This document shows positions 15,248 through 22,044 of a stretch of DNA of 25,712 nucleotides, in pieces. Position numbers and translations under genes: made by a program. The notes below the pieces were generated by a model. That model did no database searches. It worked only from the letters and a program-made list of their open reading frames with translations, and was not told the origin of the DNA. Each line of letters begins with the position of its first letter. The stretch's first letter is position 1. This stretch comes from Candidatus Taylorbacteria bacterium RIFCSPHIGHO2_02_FULL_46_13 (GTDB taxonomy: Bacteria > Patescibacteriota > Minisyncoccia > Phycocordibacterales > DSPV01): assembly GCA_001821015.1 (NCBI GenBank), contig MHRQ01000029.1, forward strand, positions 8,210 through 33,921, given 5' to 3'.

Positions 15248-16171
15248 CTAGAGTGGGAAGAATTTGATAGTCGTAATCATTTGTTCAATTAATGCTTTCA
15301 TCTCCCTATCTTTTTGAAAGAGTGGCTTTTGGTAGTCAGGATTTGAAGGGTCTATAGTGTAGAAAGGGAAATTGAGGTGGAACAAATAACTTCCTCTATC
15401 AACAAAAAAATCGTGACTTTGCCCCACCTTTCCTATGGTTTTAACAACGTAAGCATCCTGCCCACCTAAAATAGTTTTCTCAATATTAACGGTTGAATTT
15501 CTATAATCTTCATTCTTCGCTTTAGCGTTGACATCTCTGATATTTTGCGCAACTTTTTCCAAATACTGAGGTAGGTCAGTATAATCTCGGCTTTTACTTT
15601 CTGCAGAAATAAGAGAGTTTCCTGCAAAAGGGATACTTGTAACAATGACGCCCGCATCTGTTGTATAAGTAGCAATATCAACATCCCGATGAATCTCTGT
15701 TGGTGGATACATAAACTCAAACCCGTACTTATCATCATGATATGTCTGCCAGCCAGTAGTGTCAGTGTTAGTAGTGATCGGTTGGGCGGGAGCCGGCGTG
15801 TTATTTGCAGGAAGGTTTTCTACAGGTACAACAGGGGCCGCATTATTCGTAAGCTTCATAACCACCCCAACAATATCCGGCAGGAAATAATAGACAGCTC
15901 CTCCTACAAGAAGGAGCAGAATGACAGTAATGACAAATGGCAGATGACTTCTACGTGGACGCGCCTCGACTGGCCCGGCTCCCTGAATTTCCTTTGTAAA
16001 TGCAGGCTGTAAGACTGGCAATGGAGGTAAAGGAGTGCTCGGAGGCACTACTGCATCAACATCCGTTGGATTCCAACCAGCTTTAAGGAGTTCTGCACGA
16101 ATAGCATCATCAGAAAGCCCCGATGCGCGGGCTTGGATTACGTATTGAGTAAGTTCAGCAGTTACAGGCAT
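15248..16171 (-). CDS. membrane-anchored hypothetical protein with N-terminal UBA-like helical motif
   Basis: 307 aa from the ATG at 16171; an earlier start at 16234 would add 21 residues overlapping the palindrome. Residues 1-45: AELTQYVIQARASGLSDDAIRAELLKAGWNPTDVDAVV, a short three-helix motif that recurs at the N-termini of parcubacterial membrane proteins. A proline-rich linker follows, then one membrane helix (LPFVITVILLLLVGGAVYYFL, near 80-100), an Asn/Pro/Thr linker, and an external domain beginning WQTYHDDKYGFEFMYP, as in PsbP-like lipoprotein domains. Probably a surface-exposed anchored protein. TACAAT lies seven bases before the ATG, so the mRNA may be leaderless. The function is unknown. 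It is one of two genes of the island between L5 and S14. Confidence 0.7.
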   Translation of the reverse strand: MPVTAELTQYVIQARASGLSDDAIRAELLKAGWNPTDVDAVVPPSTPLPPLPVLQPAFTKEIQGAGPVEARPRRSHLPFVITVILLLLVGGAVYYFLPDIVGVVMKLTNNAAPVVPVENLPANNTPAPAQPITTNTDTTGWQTYHDDKYGFEFMYPPTEIHRDVDIATYTTDAGVIVTSIPFAGNSLISAESKSRDYTDLPQYLEKVAQNIRDVNAKAKNEDYRNSTVNIEKTILGGQDAYVVKTIGKVGQSHDFFVDRGSYLFHLNFPFYTIDPSNPDYQKPLFQKDREMKALIEQMITTIKFFPL

Positions 16172-16235
16172 ACAAACATTGTAACACAAGGAAAAAACAA
16201 GCCTGTCGACTTCCCCAACTCCTGTGGATATCACC

Positions 16236-16273
16236 TACCACAATAAGAATGCTATAGCATTCTTATTGTGGTA
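16236..16273. repeat. 38-bp perfect palindrome, 5' flank of the PaaX/Cas2-like gene
   Basis: Half-site TACCACAATAAGAATGCTA followed by its exact complement, centre at 16254/16255. The inner 32 bp (CACAATAAGAATGCTA plus complement) recur at 16880-16927. It ends 33 bp before the ATG at 16307. Confidence 0.92.
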
Positions 16274-16306
16274 TGCTTATGCAAACATAAGTACAAAAGA
16301 AAAAGT

Positions 16307-16867
16307 ATGGGACAACTTGAAAAAGATAGTAAAAAGAGAACTAGAATTACAAATATTCAGAAGGCTATGCTCGCAAGTATCGCTATTACAGGGATGCTTG
16401 CTATTTCCGTAGTTGCTCCAAATGTAATGGGTGCGCTCGGCAAAATGGGCGTTATAAAGAAACCTCGACGCGACAGTATTAATCGGGCACGCAACCGACT
16501 TATAGCACACGACCTCATTGAATACAAAAGTGGTTTCCTGCGTCTAACTCAAAAAGGCGAGTCGCTCTTGCGCAAGGCGCAGTCATCAGAGTATAGAATA
16601 AAAAAACCGCGTCGATGGGACAAAAAATGGAGGGTGCTTATCTTTGATATCACAGAGCAGAAGAAAAGATTGAGAAATAAACTGAGAGAGACATTAATAG
16701 CGGTGGGATTTAAACGATTACAAGATAGTGTGTGGGTATATCCATACGATTGCGAGGACTTCATTGCCTTACTCAAGATAGATTTTCACTTTGGCAAAGA
16801 TGTTTTATATCTCATTGTTGACCAAATGGAAAACGACAGCGTCCTGCGAAACAGTTTTGGTCTATAA
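16307..16867 (+). CDS. PaaX-like / Cas2-fold protein, single plus-strand gene inside the ribosomal cluster
   Basis: 186 aa from the ATG at 16307; a GTG at 16268 would lie inside the palindrome. Domains: a hydrophobic helix-like stretch (MLASIAITGMLAISVVAPNV, 21-40), a winged-helix-like segment (RDSINRARNRLIAHDLIEYK to RLTQKGESLL, about 55-88), a basic linker (YRIKKPRRWDKKW), and a Cas2-like ferredoxin fold: WRVLIFDITEQKKRLRNKL (108-126), GFKRLQDSVWVYP (134-146), DVLYLIVDQM. Asp114 in IFDI sits where Cas2 has its conserved Asp, and LQDSVWVYP parallels the Cas2 RVQxSVFE strand. No Cas1, repeats or effector are nearby, so this is not a CRISPR gene. PaaX-type repressors share this C-terminal fold. 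Bracketing by two long palindromes suggests self-regulation or mobility. Confidence 0.75.
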   Translation: MGQLEKDSKKRTRITNIQKAMLASIAITGMLAISVVAPNVMGALGKMGVIKKPRRDSINRARNRLIAHDLIEYKSGFLRLTQKGESLLRKAQSSEYRIKKPRRWDKKWRVLIFDITEQKKRLRNKLRETLIAVGFKRLQDSVWVYPYDCEDFIALLKIDFHFGKDVLYLIVDQMENDSVLRNSFGL

Positions 16868-16879
16868 AGTATCCGAACA

Positions 16880-16927
16880 ATACCCTACACAATAAGAATG
16901 CTATAGCATTCTTATTGTGTAGGGTAT
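16880..16927. repeat. 48-bp perfect palindrome, 3' flank of the PaaX/Cas2-like gene
   Basis: Perfect palindrome centred at 16903/16904, half-site ATACCCTACACAATAAG then AATGCTA and complement. It shares the central 32 bp with 16236-16273. The outer arms differ in sequence but are still perfectly complementary. It lies 13 bp after the stop codon. Confidence 0.92.
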
Positions 16928-16997
16928 ATAGGTTGAGAGAATCAGAACTCCACAAAATCGCAGTTTTGAATCTATAAGAAACGAAAATCTCTCTCCT

Positions 16998-17531
16998 CTA
17001 TTTCTTGAAGGGGAAACCGAGATAGGTGAGAAATTCTCGCGCCACTTTTTTGCTCTTTGCCGTAGTCACAACGGTGACCGCAAGACCAAATACATCTTTG
17101 ATATCTTCATCGGCAGTCTCCGGAAAAATCGTGTGTTCCTTGATGCCAAGCGTAAGATTACCCATTTCATCAATGGAATCCGTGGAAAGCCCTTTAAAGT
17201 CTTTCGTACGTGGCAATGCGATATTTATAAGCCGGTCAAGAAAATCTTGCATACGAGCACCACGAAGAGTTACTTGATACCCCACCACATCTCCTTGACG
17301 AGATTTAAATGAAGCAATGGACTTTTTTGCTCCACGCGGAGCAGCTTTTTGGCCTGTGATCTTCGCGATGCGATCTACAACGATTTCATTCTTCTTTTTA
17401 TCTTTAAATGAACCGGTGCCCACGCCCACCACAATTTTTACAAGTCGCGGTACCTGCATCACATTAACGAGGCCTAGAGATTTCTCCAGCGTTTTGAATG
17501 CATTCTTCTGTTTTTCTTTGGTTGTTTGCAT
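16998..17531 (-). CDS. rplE: 50S ribosomal protein L5
   Basis: 177 aa from the ATG at 17531, four bases after the L24 stop; a start at 17591 would overlap L24 by 56 bp and add 20 residues not typical of L5. Family landmarks: VMQVPRLVKIVVGVGTGSFKD, ITGQKAAPRGAKKSIASFKSRQGDVVGYQVTLRG, and FLDRLINIALPRTKDFKGL. It binds 5S rRNA and contacts the P-site tRNA. It is the last gene before the island. Confidence 0.95.
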   Translation of the reverse strand: MQTTKEKQKNAFKTLEKSLGLVNVMQVPRLVKIVVGVGTGSFKDKKKNEIVVDRIAKITGQKAAPRGAKKSIASFKSRQGDVVGYQVTLRGARMQDFLDRLINIALPRTKDFKGLSTDSIDEMGNLTLGIKEHTIFPETADEDIKDVFGLAVTVVTTAKSKKVAREFLTYLGFPFKK

Positions 17532-17535
17532 ATGT

Positions 17536-17844
17536 TTAAGAAAGTGTGGCGCCGCTGCGCTTTGCAATTCTGACAGATTTTTCACCAACAAGTTTCTTTC
17601 CTACACGGGTAGGTTTGCCACTTGAGGGATCAACAACTGAAACATTTGAAGCGTTCACCGGCATGGCTTTCTCTACCACTTGCCCCTTTTGGTTGCTCTT
17701 CTTTGGCCCCTGATGTTTTTTATGCATATTAACACCTTCAACAACTACTTTCCCAAGCACAGGAAAACTCTTGAGCACTTTTCCTTTCTTGCCTTTGTCT
17801 GTTCCTGAAATGATTATTACGTTGTCGCCTTTTTTTATGTGCAT
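17536..17844 (-). CDS. rplX: 50S ribosomal protein L24
   Basis: 102 aa. The KOW motif is HIKKGDNVIIISGTDKGKKGKVLKSFP at the N-terminus, then VVVEGVNMHKKHQGPKKSNQKG. It is an assembly-initiator protein. It follows L14 after a 228-bp spacer filled by a family B unit. Its ATG is preceded by a GATTTTTA/TAAAAATC hairpin. Confidence 0.96.
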   Translation of the reverse strand: MHIKKGDNVIIISGTDKGKKGKVLKSFPVLGKVVVEGVNMHKKHQGPKKSNQKGQVVEKAMPVNASNVSVVDPSSGKPTRVGKKLVGEKSVRIAKRSGATLS

Positions 17845-17848
17845 GATA

Positions 17849-18077
17849 GATTTTTAAGGAGTGAGTATACTATGAACGACTATAAAAATCATCATCCCGC
17901 CCTAATTTTACTGGACAGAAAATATCCTCGTATCGCATACTGTGAAATTCATTTGTGCTTACTTTTTTCATTGTTTGTGTTGTGAAATTAGGGCGGAGTT
18001 AAGTAAATTACTTGCCCGTGCAAATTTTTTTCCAAAAATTTGTTCGGGCAAATCGTTTCACTCCTGAATTTTCTAAA
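17849..18077. repeat. family B unit with exact 196-bp repeat, L14-L24 spacer
   Basis: 17882-18077 is identical, by eye, to 19104-19299. Arms CGCCCTAATTT (17898-17908) and AAATTAGGGCG (17985-17995). A second, compound hairpin TTGCCCG/CGGGCAA with CAAATTTTT/AAAAATTTG at 18012-18051. The start-side hairpin GATTTTTA (17849-17856) pairs with TAAAAATC (17883-17890). The TAG stop of L14 (18075-18073) lies inside the repeat. Confidence 0.93.
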
Positions 18078-18444
18078 TAATTTCAGGCGCTCGTGAAGCA
18101 ATCGTCTGATAACCCATATCTGCAATCTCGCGTGGAATCGGACCGAACACACGACCGGCAATTGGTTCCATTTTGTCCTTTTCCAGAATCACTACAGCAT
18201 TTTCATCAAAACGTATATACGAACCGTCCTTACGTCTAAGTGCCTGGCGCTGACGCACCACCACCGCCTGCAAAACATCCTTCTTTTTGATCGTTTTACG
18301 AGGCTCTGCCTTTTGCACGGAGAGCACTACGCGATCGCCGATACGTGCGTAACGCTTGCGACTACCGCCAAGAACCTTGAAAATGCGCCCTATTTTGGCA
18401 CCTGAATTATCTGCGATTTTTACAATTGATCGTGGTTGAATCAT
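18073..18444 (-). CDS. rplN: 50S ribosomal protein L14
   Basis: 123 aa. MIQPRSIVKIADNSGAKIGRIFKVLGGS and FGPIPREIADMGYQTIASRAPEII are diagnostic. It contacts 16S rRNA at a subunit bridge. The start lies 9 bp after the S17 stop. The stop is TAG from the adjoining repeat. Confidence 0.97.
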   Translation of the reverse strand: MIQPRSIVKIADNSGAKIGRIFKVLGGSRKRYARIGDRVVLSVQKAEPRKTIKKKDVLQAVVVRQRQALRRKDGSYIRFDENAVVILEKDKMEPIAGRVFGPIPREIADMGYQTIASRAPEII

Positions 18445-18453
18445 AGTAGTTTT

Positions 18454-18744
18454 TTATGCCTCCGCTTCAGGGGTCTTAACAGTTTTCTTCCCTGCAAGTT
18501 TAAAATGTTTATCCTTAGAAATCGGATGTGTTTCTTTAATATAGACAATTTCACCCATGACAGCCGTATTGCCAGGGTCGTGCACCTTGAAGCGCTTGCT
18601 GTGCAGAATATATTTTCCGTACTTCGGGTGTTTGTGGTAACTCTCCACCGATACCACAATCGTATCTTTCATCTTGGTTGAAACTACTTCTCCGGTGAGA
18701 AGTCGTTCGGAACGTGTATTCTTTTGTTTATCATTTTGTTCCAT
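18454..18744 (-). CDS. rpsQ: 30S ribosomal protein S17
   Basis: 96 aa. RLLTGEVVSTKMKDTIVVSVESYHKHPKYGKYILHSKRFKVHDPGNTAVMGEIVYIKETHPISKDKHFKL is a full S17 OB-fold. A short N-terminal extension (MEQNDKQKNTR) and a small C-terminal tail are present. The ATG directly abuts the family A end TTTCTAACGGG. Confidence 0.96.
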   Translation of the reverse strand: MEQNDKQKNTRSERLLTGEVVSTKMKDTIVVSVESYHKHPKYGKYILHSKRFKVHDPGNTAVMGEIVYIKETHPISKDKHFKLAGKKTVKTPEAEA

Positions 18745-18862
18745 CCCGTTAGAAATCCTCTAGTTAATTAATGTTTCTTAGCTAATACTTTGAACCCTGT
18801 TTATATTACTTACTTTTCTCTGACCCGCAACGGTCGCACTACGCGACCTATTTCTAACGGGA
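18743..18862. repeat. family A inverted-repeat unit, L29-S17 spacer
   Basis: 120 bp. Termini ATCCCGTTAGAAAT (18743-18756) and ATTTCTAACGGGA (18850-18862). Internal hairpin GGTCGC (18832-18837) with GCGACC (18843-18848), shorter than in other copies. Confidence 0.88.
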
Positions 18863-18868
18863 GCCAAT

Positions 18869-19075
18869 TCAGAAATTATTTTTTCGCAGGGCATGCATTC
18901 CAGTAAGAACGGTCAGAATCCGTGCAATATCACGTCGCAGAGTCTTCCCCTCTTTAACGTTGCGGGCTTTACTCCCTGAAGCACCGAAACGGAACTTCCA
19001 AAGATCGCGTCGCTTTGTATCCAAAAGTACCGTGAGTTCTTTTTCTGTTTTCTGTTTTAATTCAGAAGCTTCCAT
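18869..19075 (-). CDS. rpmC: 50S ribosomal protein L29
   Basis: 68 aa. LKQKTEKELTVLLDTKRRDLWKFRFGASGSKARNVKEGKTLRRDIARILTVL is the two-helix L29 fold. It sits near the exit tunnel. Usually L29 follows L16 by a few bases; here 219 bp intervene, including the 196-bp repeat. Confidence 0.94.
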   Translation of the reverse strand: MEASELKQKTEKELTVLLDTKRRDLWKFRFGASGSKARNVKEGKTLRRDIARILTVLTGMHALRKNNF

Positions 19076-19079
19076 GATT

Positions 19080-19299
19080 GATTTTTACTGAAGCGAAGCG
19101 ATGATAAAAATCATCATCCCGCCCTAATTTTACTGGACAGAAAATATCCTCGTATCGCATACTGTGAAATTCATTTGTGCTTACTTTTTTCATTGTTTGT
19201 GTTGTGAAATTAGGGCGGAGTTAAGTAAATTACTTGCCCGTGCAAATTTTTTTCCAAAAATTTGTTCGGGCAAATCGTTTCACTCCTGAATTTTCTAAA
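19080..19299. repeat. family B unit with exact 196-bp repeat, L16-L29 spacer
   Basis: 19104-19299 matches 17882-18077 at a constant offset of 1222 with no difference seen by eye. Arms CGCCCTAATTT (19120-19130) and AAATTAGGGCG (19207-19217), compound hairpin 19234-19273, and start-side hairpin GATTTTTA (19080-19087) with TAAAAATC (19105-19112). The start-side loops differ between copies. The L16 TAG stop (19297-19295) lies inside. Confidence 0.93.
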
Positions 19300-19720
19300 C
19301 TAAATCGCGGCTAATAACCTTGGTTTTAACAGGCAACTTAGTCCCTGCCTTTCGCAAGGCCTCTCGCGCATCCACATCGGCCAAACCATCAATCTCAAAA
19401 ATGACCCGCCCTGGGCGAATATCTACGCAGTATCCTTGCGGGTCGCCTTTACCCGAACCCATACCCACCTCCGCCGCTTTGGCCGTGTAAGGCCGGTCAG
19501 GAAATACGCGAATCCAAATTTTTCCGGTCTTGCCTGCAACACGTGACATCGTCTTTCGCGCCGCTTCAATTTGCTGACTGCGTATACGTCCGGGCGCAAG
19601 AGCTTTCAGTCCGAAAGAACCAAACGAAACCTGCGCGCCGCGCGAATCAACGCGTTTGAGCTTTTGATTGGTGCGGCCCGTTTGCCACTTTCTGTATTTA
19701 ACTTTTTTAGGAAACAACAT
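19295..19720 (-). CDS. rplP: 50S ribosomal protein L16
   Basis: 141 aa. MLFPKKVKYRKWQTGR, FGSFGLKALAPGRIRSQQIEAARKTMSR and MGSGKGDPQGYCVDIRPGRVIFEIDG are diagnostic. It organises the A-site region of 23S rRNA. The stop codon is donated by the 196-bp repeat. Confidence 0.97.
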   Translation of the reverse strand: MLFPKKVKYRKWQTGRTNQKLKRVDSRGAQVSFGSFGLKALAPGRIRSQQIEAARKTMSRVAGKTGKIWIRVFPDRPYTAKAAEVGMGSGKGDPQGYCVDIRPGRVIFEIDGLADVDAREALRKAGTKLPVKTKVISRDLV

Positions 19721-19730
19721 GACGATAGAT

Positions 19731-19820
19731 TAAAATGTAAATTTCAAAATTAAAAATGACAATGTAAAATTTAAAAATTTTGAACTGTTATTTTGCATTT
19801 TGATTTTTCAAGTTTGCATT
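19731..19820. repeat. family C AT-rich unit spanning the S3 3' end and the S3-L16 spacer
   Basis: TAAAATGTAAATTTCAAAAT and AATGACAATG on one side, ATTTTGCATTTTGATTTTTC and AAGTTTGCATT on the other. The unit extends into the S3 gene and encodes its last residues (NANLKNQNAK), a read-through of repeat sequence. Confidence 0.65.
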
Positions 19821-20468
19821 AAAGATCTCACCCCGGTACACCCACACCTTAATACCAAGATCACCATAGGTCATGTGCGCCTTGTCTCGTGCAAAATCTA
19901 TATCTGCGCGAAGGGTTTGAAGCGGGATGCGGCCTTTTTTCAGAGCTTCCGTGCGAGCCATATCAGCGCCTCCAAGACGTCCACCACAGTAGATTTTTAC
20001 CCCGAGCACATCGCGATTTGCCATGGCTTTATCAATAATTTGCTTCATCACACGGCGAAACGGCAAACGTTTTTCAAGAGCTTCAGCAACCATTCTGGCC
20101 AAGATAGCCGCGTTAGATTCCGGAGAGCGAACCTCTTCAACATCTATTTTAATGTTCTGGGTAACCGCGAGTTTAAGGCGCTTGATTTGTTTATCTAAAT
20201 CTTTCTTGAGGTTTGTAATTCCTTCACCGCTTTTACCCAGAAGCATTCCGGGGCGAGCCGTGCGGATAATAATACGAAAATGTTTCTCGTTGCGTTCAAT
20301 CTCAACTCCACTGACAAAAAAATCGCGCAGACGTGTGGTGAGGTATTCTCGCAACATAATGTCACCGCGAAGATTTGCCCGATACTTGTCCTTCATCCCA
20401 AACCAGCGAGACTTCCAATCTCTGATGATGCCAAGGCGATGCGAATACGGGTGTACGGAATGCGACAT
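19788..20468 (-). CDS. rpsC: 30S ribosomal protein S3
   Basis: 226 aa. N-terminal SHSVHPYSHRLGIIRDWKSRWFGMKDKY, KH domain (IIIRTARPGMLLGKSGEGITNLKKDL), and C-terminal domain with GLGVKIYCGGRLGGADMAR-like text (DVLGVKIYCGGRLGGADMARTEALKKGRIPLQTLRADIDFA). It forms part of the mRNA entry helicase. It is separated from L22 by 2 bp. The last ten residues derive from a family C repeat. Confidence 0.97.
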   Translation of the reverse strand: MSHSVHPYSHRLGIIRDWKSRWFGMKDKYRANLRGDIMLREYLTTRLRDFFVSGVEIERNEKHFRIIIRTARPGMLLGKSGEGITNLKKDLDKQIKRLKLAVTQNIKIDVEEVRSPESNAAILARMVAEALEKRLPFRRVMKQIIDKAMANRDVLGVKIYCGGRLGGADMARTEALKKGRIPLQTLRADIDFARDKAHMTYGDLGIKVWVYRGEIFNANLKNQNAK

Positions 20469-20470
20469 GT

Positions 20471-20881
20471 TTAGTTTTCTAAATGTGAATCCGCTACCTC
20501 TGCCTCAACCGCTTGCGCCTCTTGGCGTTTCTTCACGGCAAGGGTCTCATCACCTTTCGTATCCAACGCCACCATAATGCGGCTCGTGCGCTTTTTAATC
20601 TCGTGAGCTGAACCTCGTGCGCGAGGCATAAAACGCTTCATGGTAACTCCCTCGTCAACACGAATATCCTTAATATAGAGGCGGTCAGAACCCAACTGAA
20701 AATTATTCTTTGCATTCGCCACCGCGCTCTCAATTGCGCCCAATATTGGCTCAGATGCCCGCTTGCTGAGGAATTGCAAAACGGTCAGCGCATGGGCAAC
20801 TTTTTTGCCGCGCACTAAATCCGCGACGAGGCGTACTTTTCGTGGAGACTGGCGATGATTTTTTATAATTGCTTCAATCAT
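20471..20881 (-). CDS. rplV: 50S ribosomal protein L22
   Basis: 136 aa. IIKNHRQSPRKVRLVADLVRGKKVAHAL at the start, and VDEGVTMKRFMPRARGSAHEIKKRTSRIMVALD, the beta-hairpin that reaches into the exit tunnel. A C-terminal extension of about 25 residues (QEAQAVEAEVADSHLEN) is present. Confidence 0.96.
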   Translation of the reverse strand: MIEAIIKNHRQSPRKVRLVADLVRGKKVAHALTVLQFLSKRASEPILGAIESAVANAKNNFQLGSDRLYIKDIRVDEGVTMKRFMPRARGSAHEIKKRTSRIMVALDTKGDETLAVKKRQEAQAVEAEVADSHLEN

Positions 20882-20886
20882 GGTTT

Positions 20887-20994
20887 ACCTGCCTAAATTT
20901 TTTACATTGGTAACAAATATCACGGTAGTTTTAGGTCTAGTGGTTTTTGGTGGATAATTAAACATTTTCGTATAATATAAAATTTTATCAGGTG
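20887..20994. repeat. inverted-repeat spacer unit between S19 and L22
   Basis: ACCTG-CCTAAATTTTTTA (from 20887) is an imperfect inverted match to TAAAATTTTAT-CAGGT (ending 20993). A different sequence from families A-C but the same stop-to-start placement. Confidence 0.5.
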
Positions 20995-20997
20995 AAT

Positions 20998-21354
20998 TTA
21001 TTTTGCGGCTGGTGCCCCACTCGCTACAGCAGGTGCTTTGGCCGATTGCGCAGATGCGATTTCAGATTCTTTCTTCTTTGCTTCCAATTCCTTCTGCATC
21101 TTTCCGCCGTGCTTAGTAAACTTTCGCGTGGGCGAAAATTCACCGAGGCGGTGTCCAACCATTTCCTCGGTGATTAAAACTTCAATATGTTCTCTTCCGT
21201 TGTGGACGCCAAACTTAAACCCCACCATTTCGGGAGCAATCTGGCTTGCGCGGGCCCATGTGCGAACAACGCCAGCTTGGTCTGGTTTCTTGCCCGCAAT
21301 CTTCTCAAGAAGTTTTGGGTATATATATGGCCCTTTATAGACTGATCTAGACAT
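20998..21354 (-). CDS. rpsS: 30S ribosomal protein S19
   Basis: 118 aa, longer than the usual 92. The core is MSRSVYKGPYIYPKLLEKI, RASQIAPEMVGFKFGVHNGREHIEVLITEEMVGHRLGEFSPTRKF. An Ala/Lys-rich C-terminal tail of about 30 residues follows. It forms a complex with S13 at the head of the small subunit. It starts a new transcription unit with its own promoter. Confidence 0.96.
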   Translation of the reverse strand: MSRSVYKGPYIYPKLLEKIAGKKPDQAGVVRTWARASQIAPEMVGFKFGVHNGREHIEVLITEEMVGHRLGEFSPTRKFTKHGGKMQKELEAKKKESEIASAQSAKAPAVASGAPAAK

Positions 21355-21392
21355 AAAAAATAAATCAGCTCTCTTGGGAGAGCGTAGGGCGT

Positions 21393-21420
21393 ATCCTACC
21401 AGAGGGGGTTATTTTGTCAA
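21393..21420 (-). promoter_or_regulatory. promoter of the S19-L5 unit
   Basis: Minus-strand -35 TTGACA (21420-21415), 16 bp, -10 TAGGAT (21398-21393). The short leader contains a GCTCTC/GAGAGC hairpin (21369-21384). Confidence 0.8.
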
Positions 21421-21866
21421 ATGACCGCTCGGCTTAGGCTTTTTGAAACGCGCATAAAAACCTACTGGATTTTTGCTATGCTCGGACTCATCGTCCTGCG
21501 CAATATTTCAAAAAACCCAAGCTTCGCTTAGAGTCTTGGTAATGAGGCCGTATTGATAACTTCTATTGCTAAGGAAGAAAACTTACCCCCCTATCAAAAA
21601 TCACCTGAAACAGAACTGTTCATATAGTGTGGACAGTCTGGGGATAGAGGACGCTCGGGCTATCTTTCCTAGAACACGCATACCCGCAGGCTGTCTCATC
21701 GGCGCACTTGTGGGGTATATAAAATCTAAGAAAAAGAACTAGGAATTAATTTTTCTTTTTGACTTAAAGCGAGGAATAATTTTCAAGAACATTGCGGAAG
21801 CGAGCCAGCTGGTTCGTCAATGACCCGAGTCTCCGAGGGCTCTTGACGATAGCGAACTGAGCATAG
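21421..21866. other. noncoding stretch inside the L2-S19 gap
   Basis: About 450 bp without a convincing gene. It includes an imperfect stem-loop near 21808-21857, where GTTCGTCAA and TTGACGATAGCGAAC are the arms. No recognised RNA family. Confidence 0.4.
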
Positions 21867-21890
21867 GAAAACCCCGCGCTGGCGGGGTTT
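21867..21890 (-). terminator. terminator-like hairpin downstream of L2
   Basis: AAACCCCGC (21869-21877) and GCGGGGTTT (21882-21890) with a GCTG loop. On the minus strand the stem runs into TTTT. It would end the L3-L4-L23-L2 transcript. Confidence 0.65.
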
Positions 21891-21971
21891 ATCCGTGGTG
21901 TTGAAAATTAATTCCGAGCGACTATATTGCTGATTTTTTGTTTTTGCCAACCTTTCGGCGGGAGACCCCAA

Positions 21972-22005
21972 GAGAAACTGTGGGCGCAAGCGCCCACAGT
22001 TTCTC
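21972..22005. terminator. perfect 15-bp hairpin downstream of L2
   Basis: GAGAAACTGTGGGCG (21972-21986) and its complement (21991-22005) with a 4-nt loop, 40 bp after the L2 stop. No T-run follows, so it may stabilise the 3' end or pause polymerase. Confidence 0.6.
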
Positions 22006-22044
22006 ACGGGGCGAGAAGTGGTAAGACTTAGTACCGCTCGTATC

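Noticed and set aside
16307..16867. Evidence for a CRISPR-Cas locus because of the Cas2-like domain
   Set aside because: No Cas1, effector or repeat-spacer array is present. The winged-helix N-terminus points to a PaaX-like regulator or a stand-alone Cas2-fold protein.
17532..17591. Upstream L5 start at 17591
   Set aside because: It would overlap L24 by 56 bp and add residues not seen in L5; the ATG at 17531 lies four bases after the L24 stop.
21783..22007. 74-aa minus-strand open frame in the L2-S19 gap
   Set aside because: It passes through two strong hairpins, has no ribosome binding site and no recognisable protein features.
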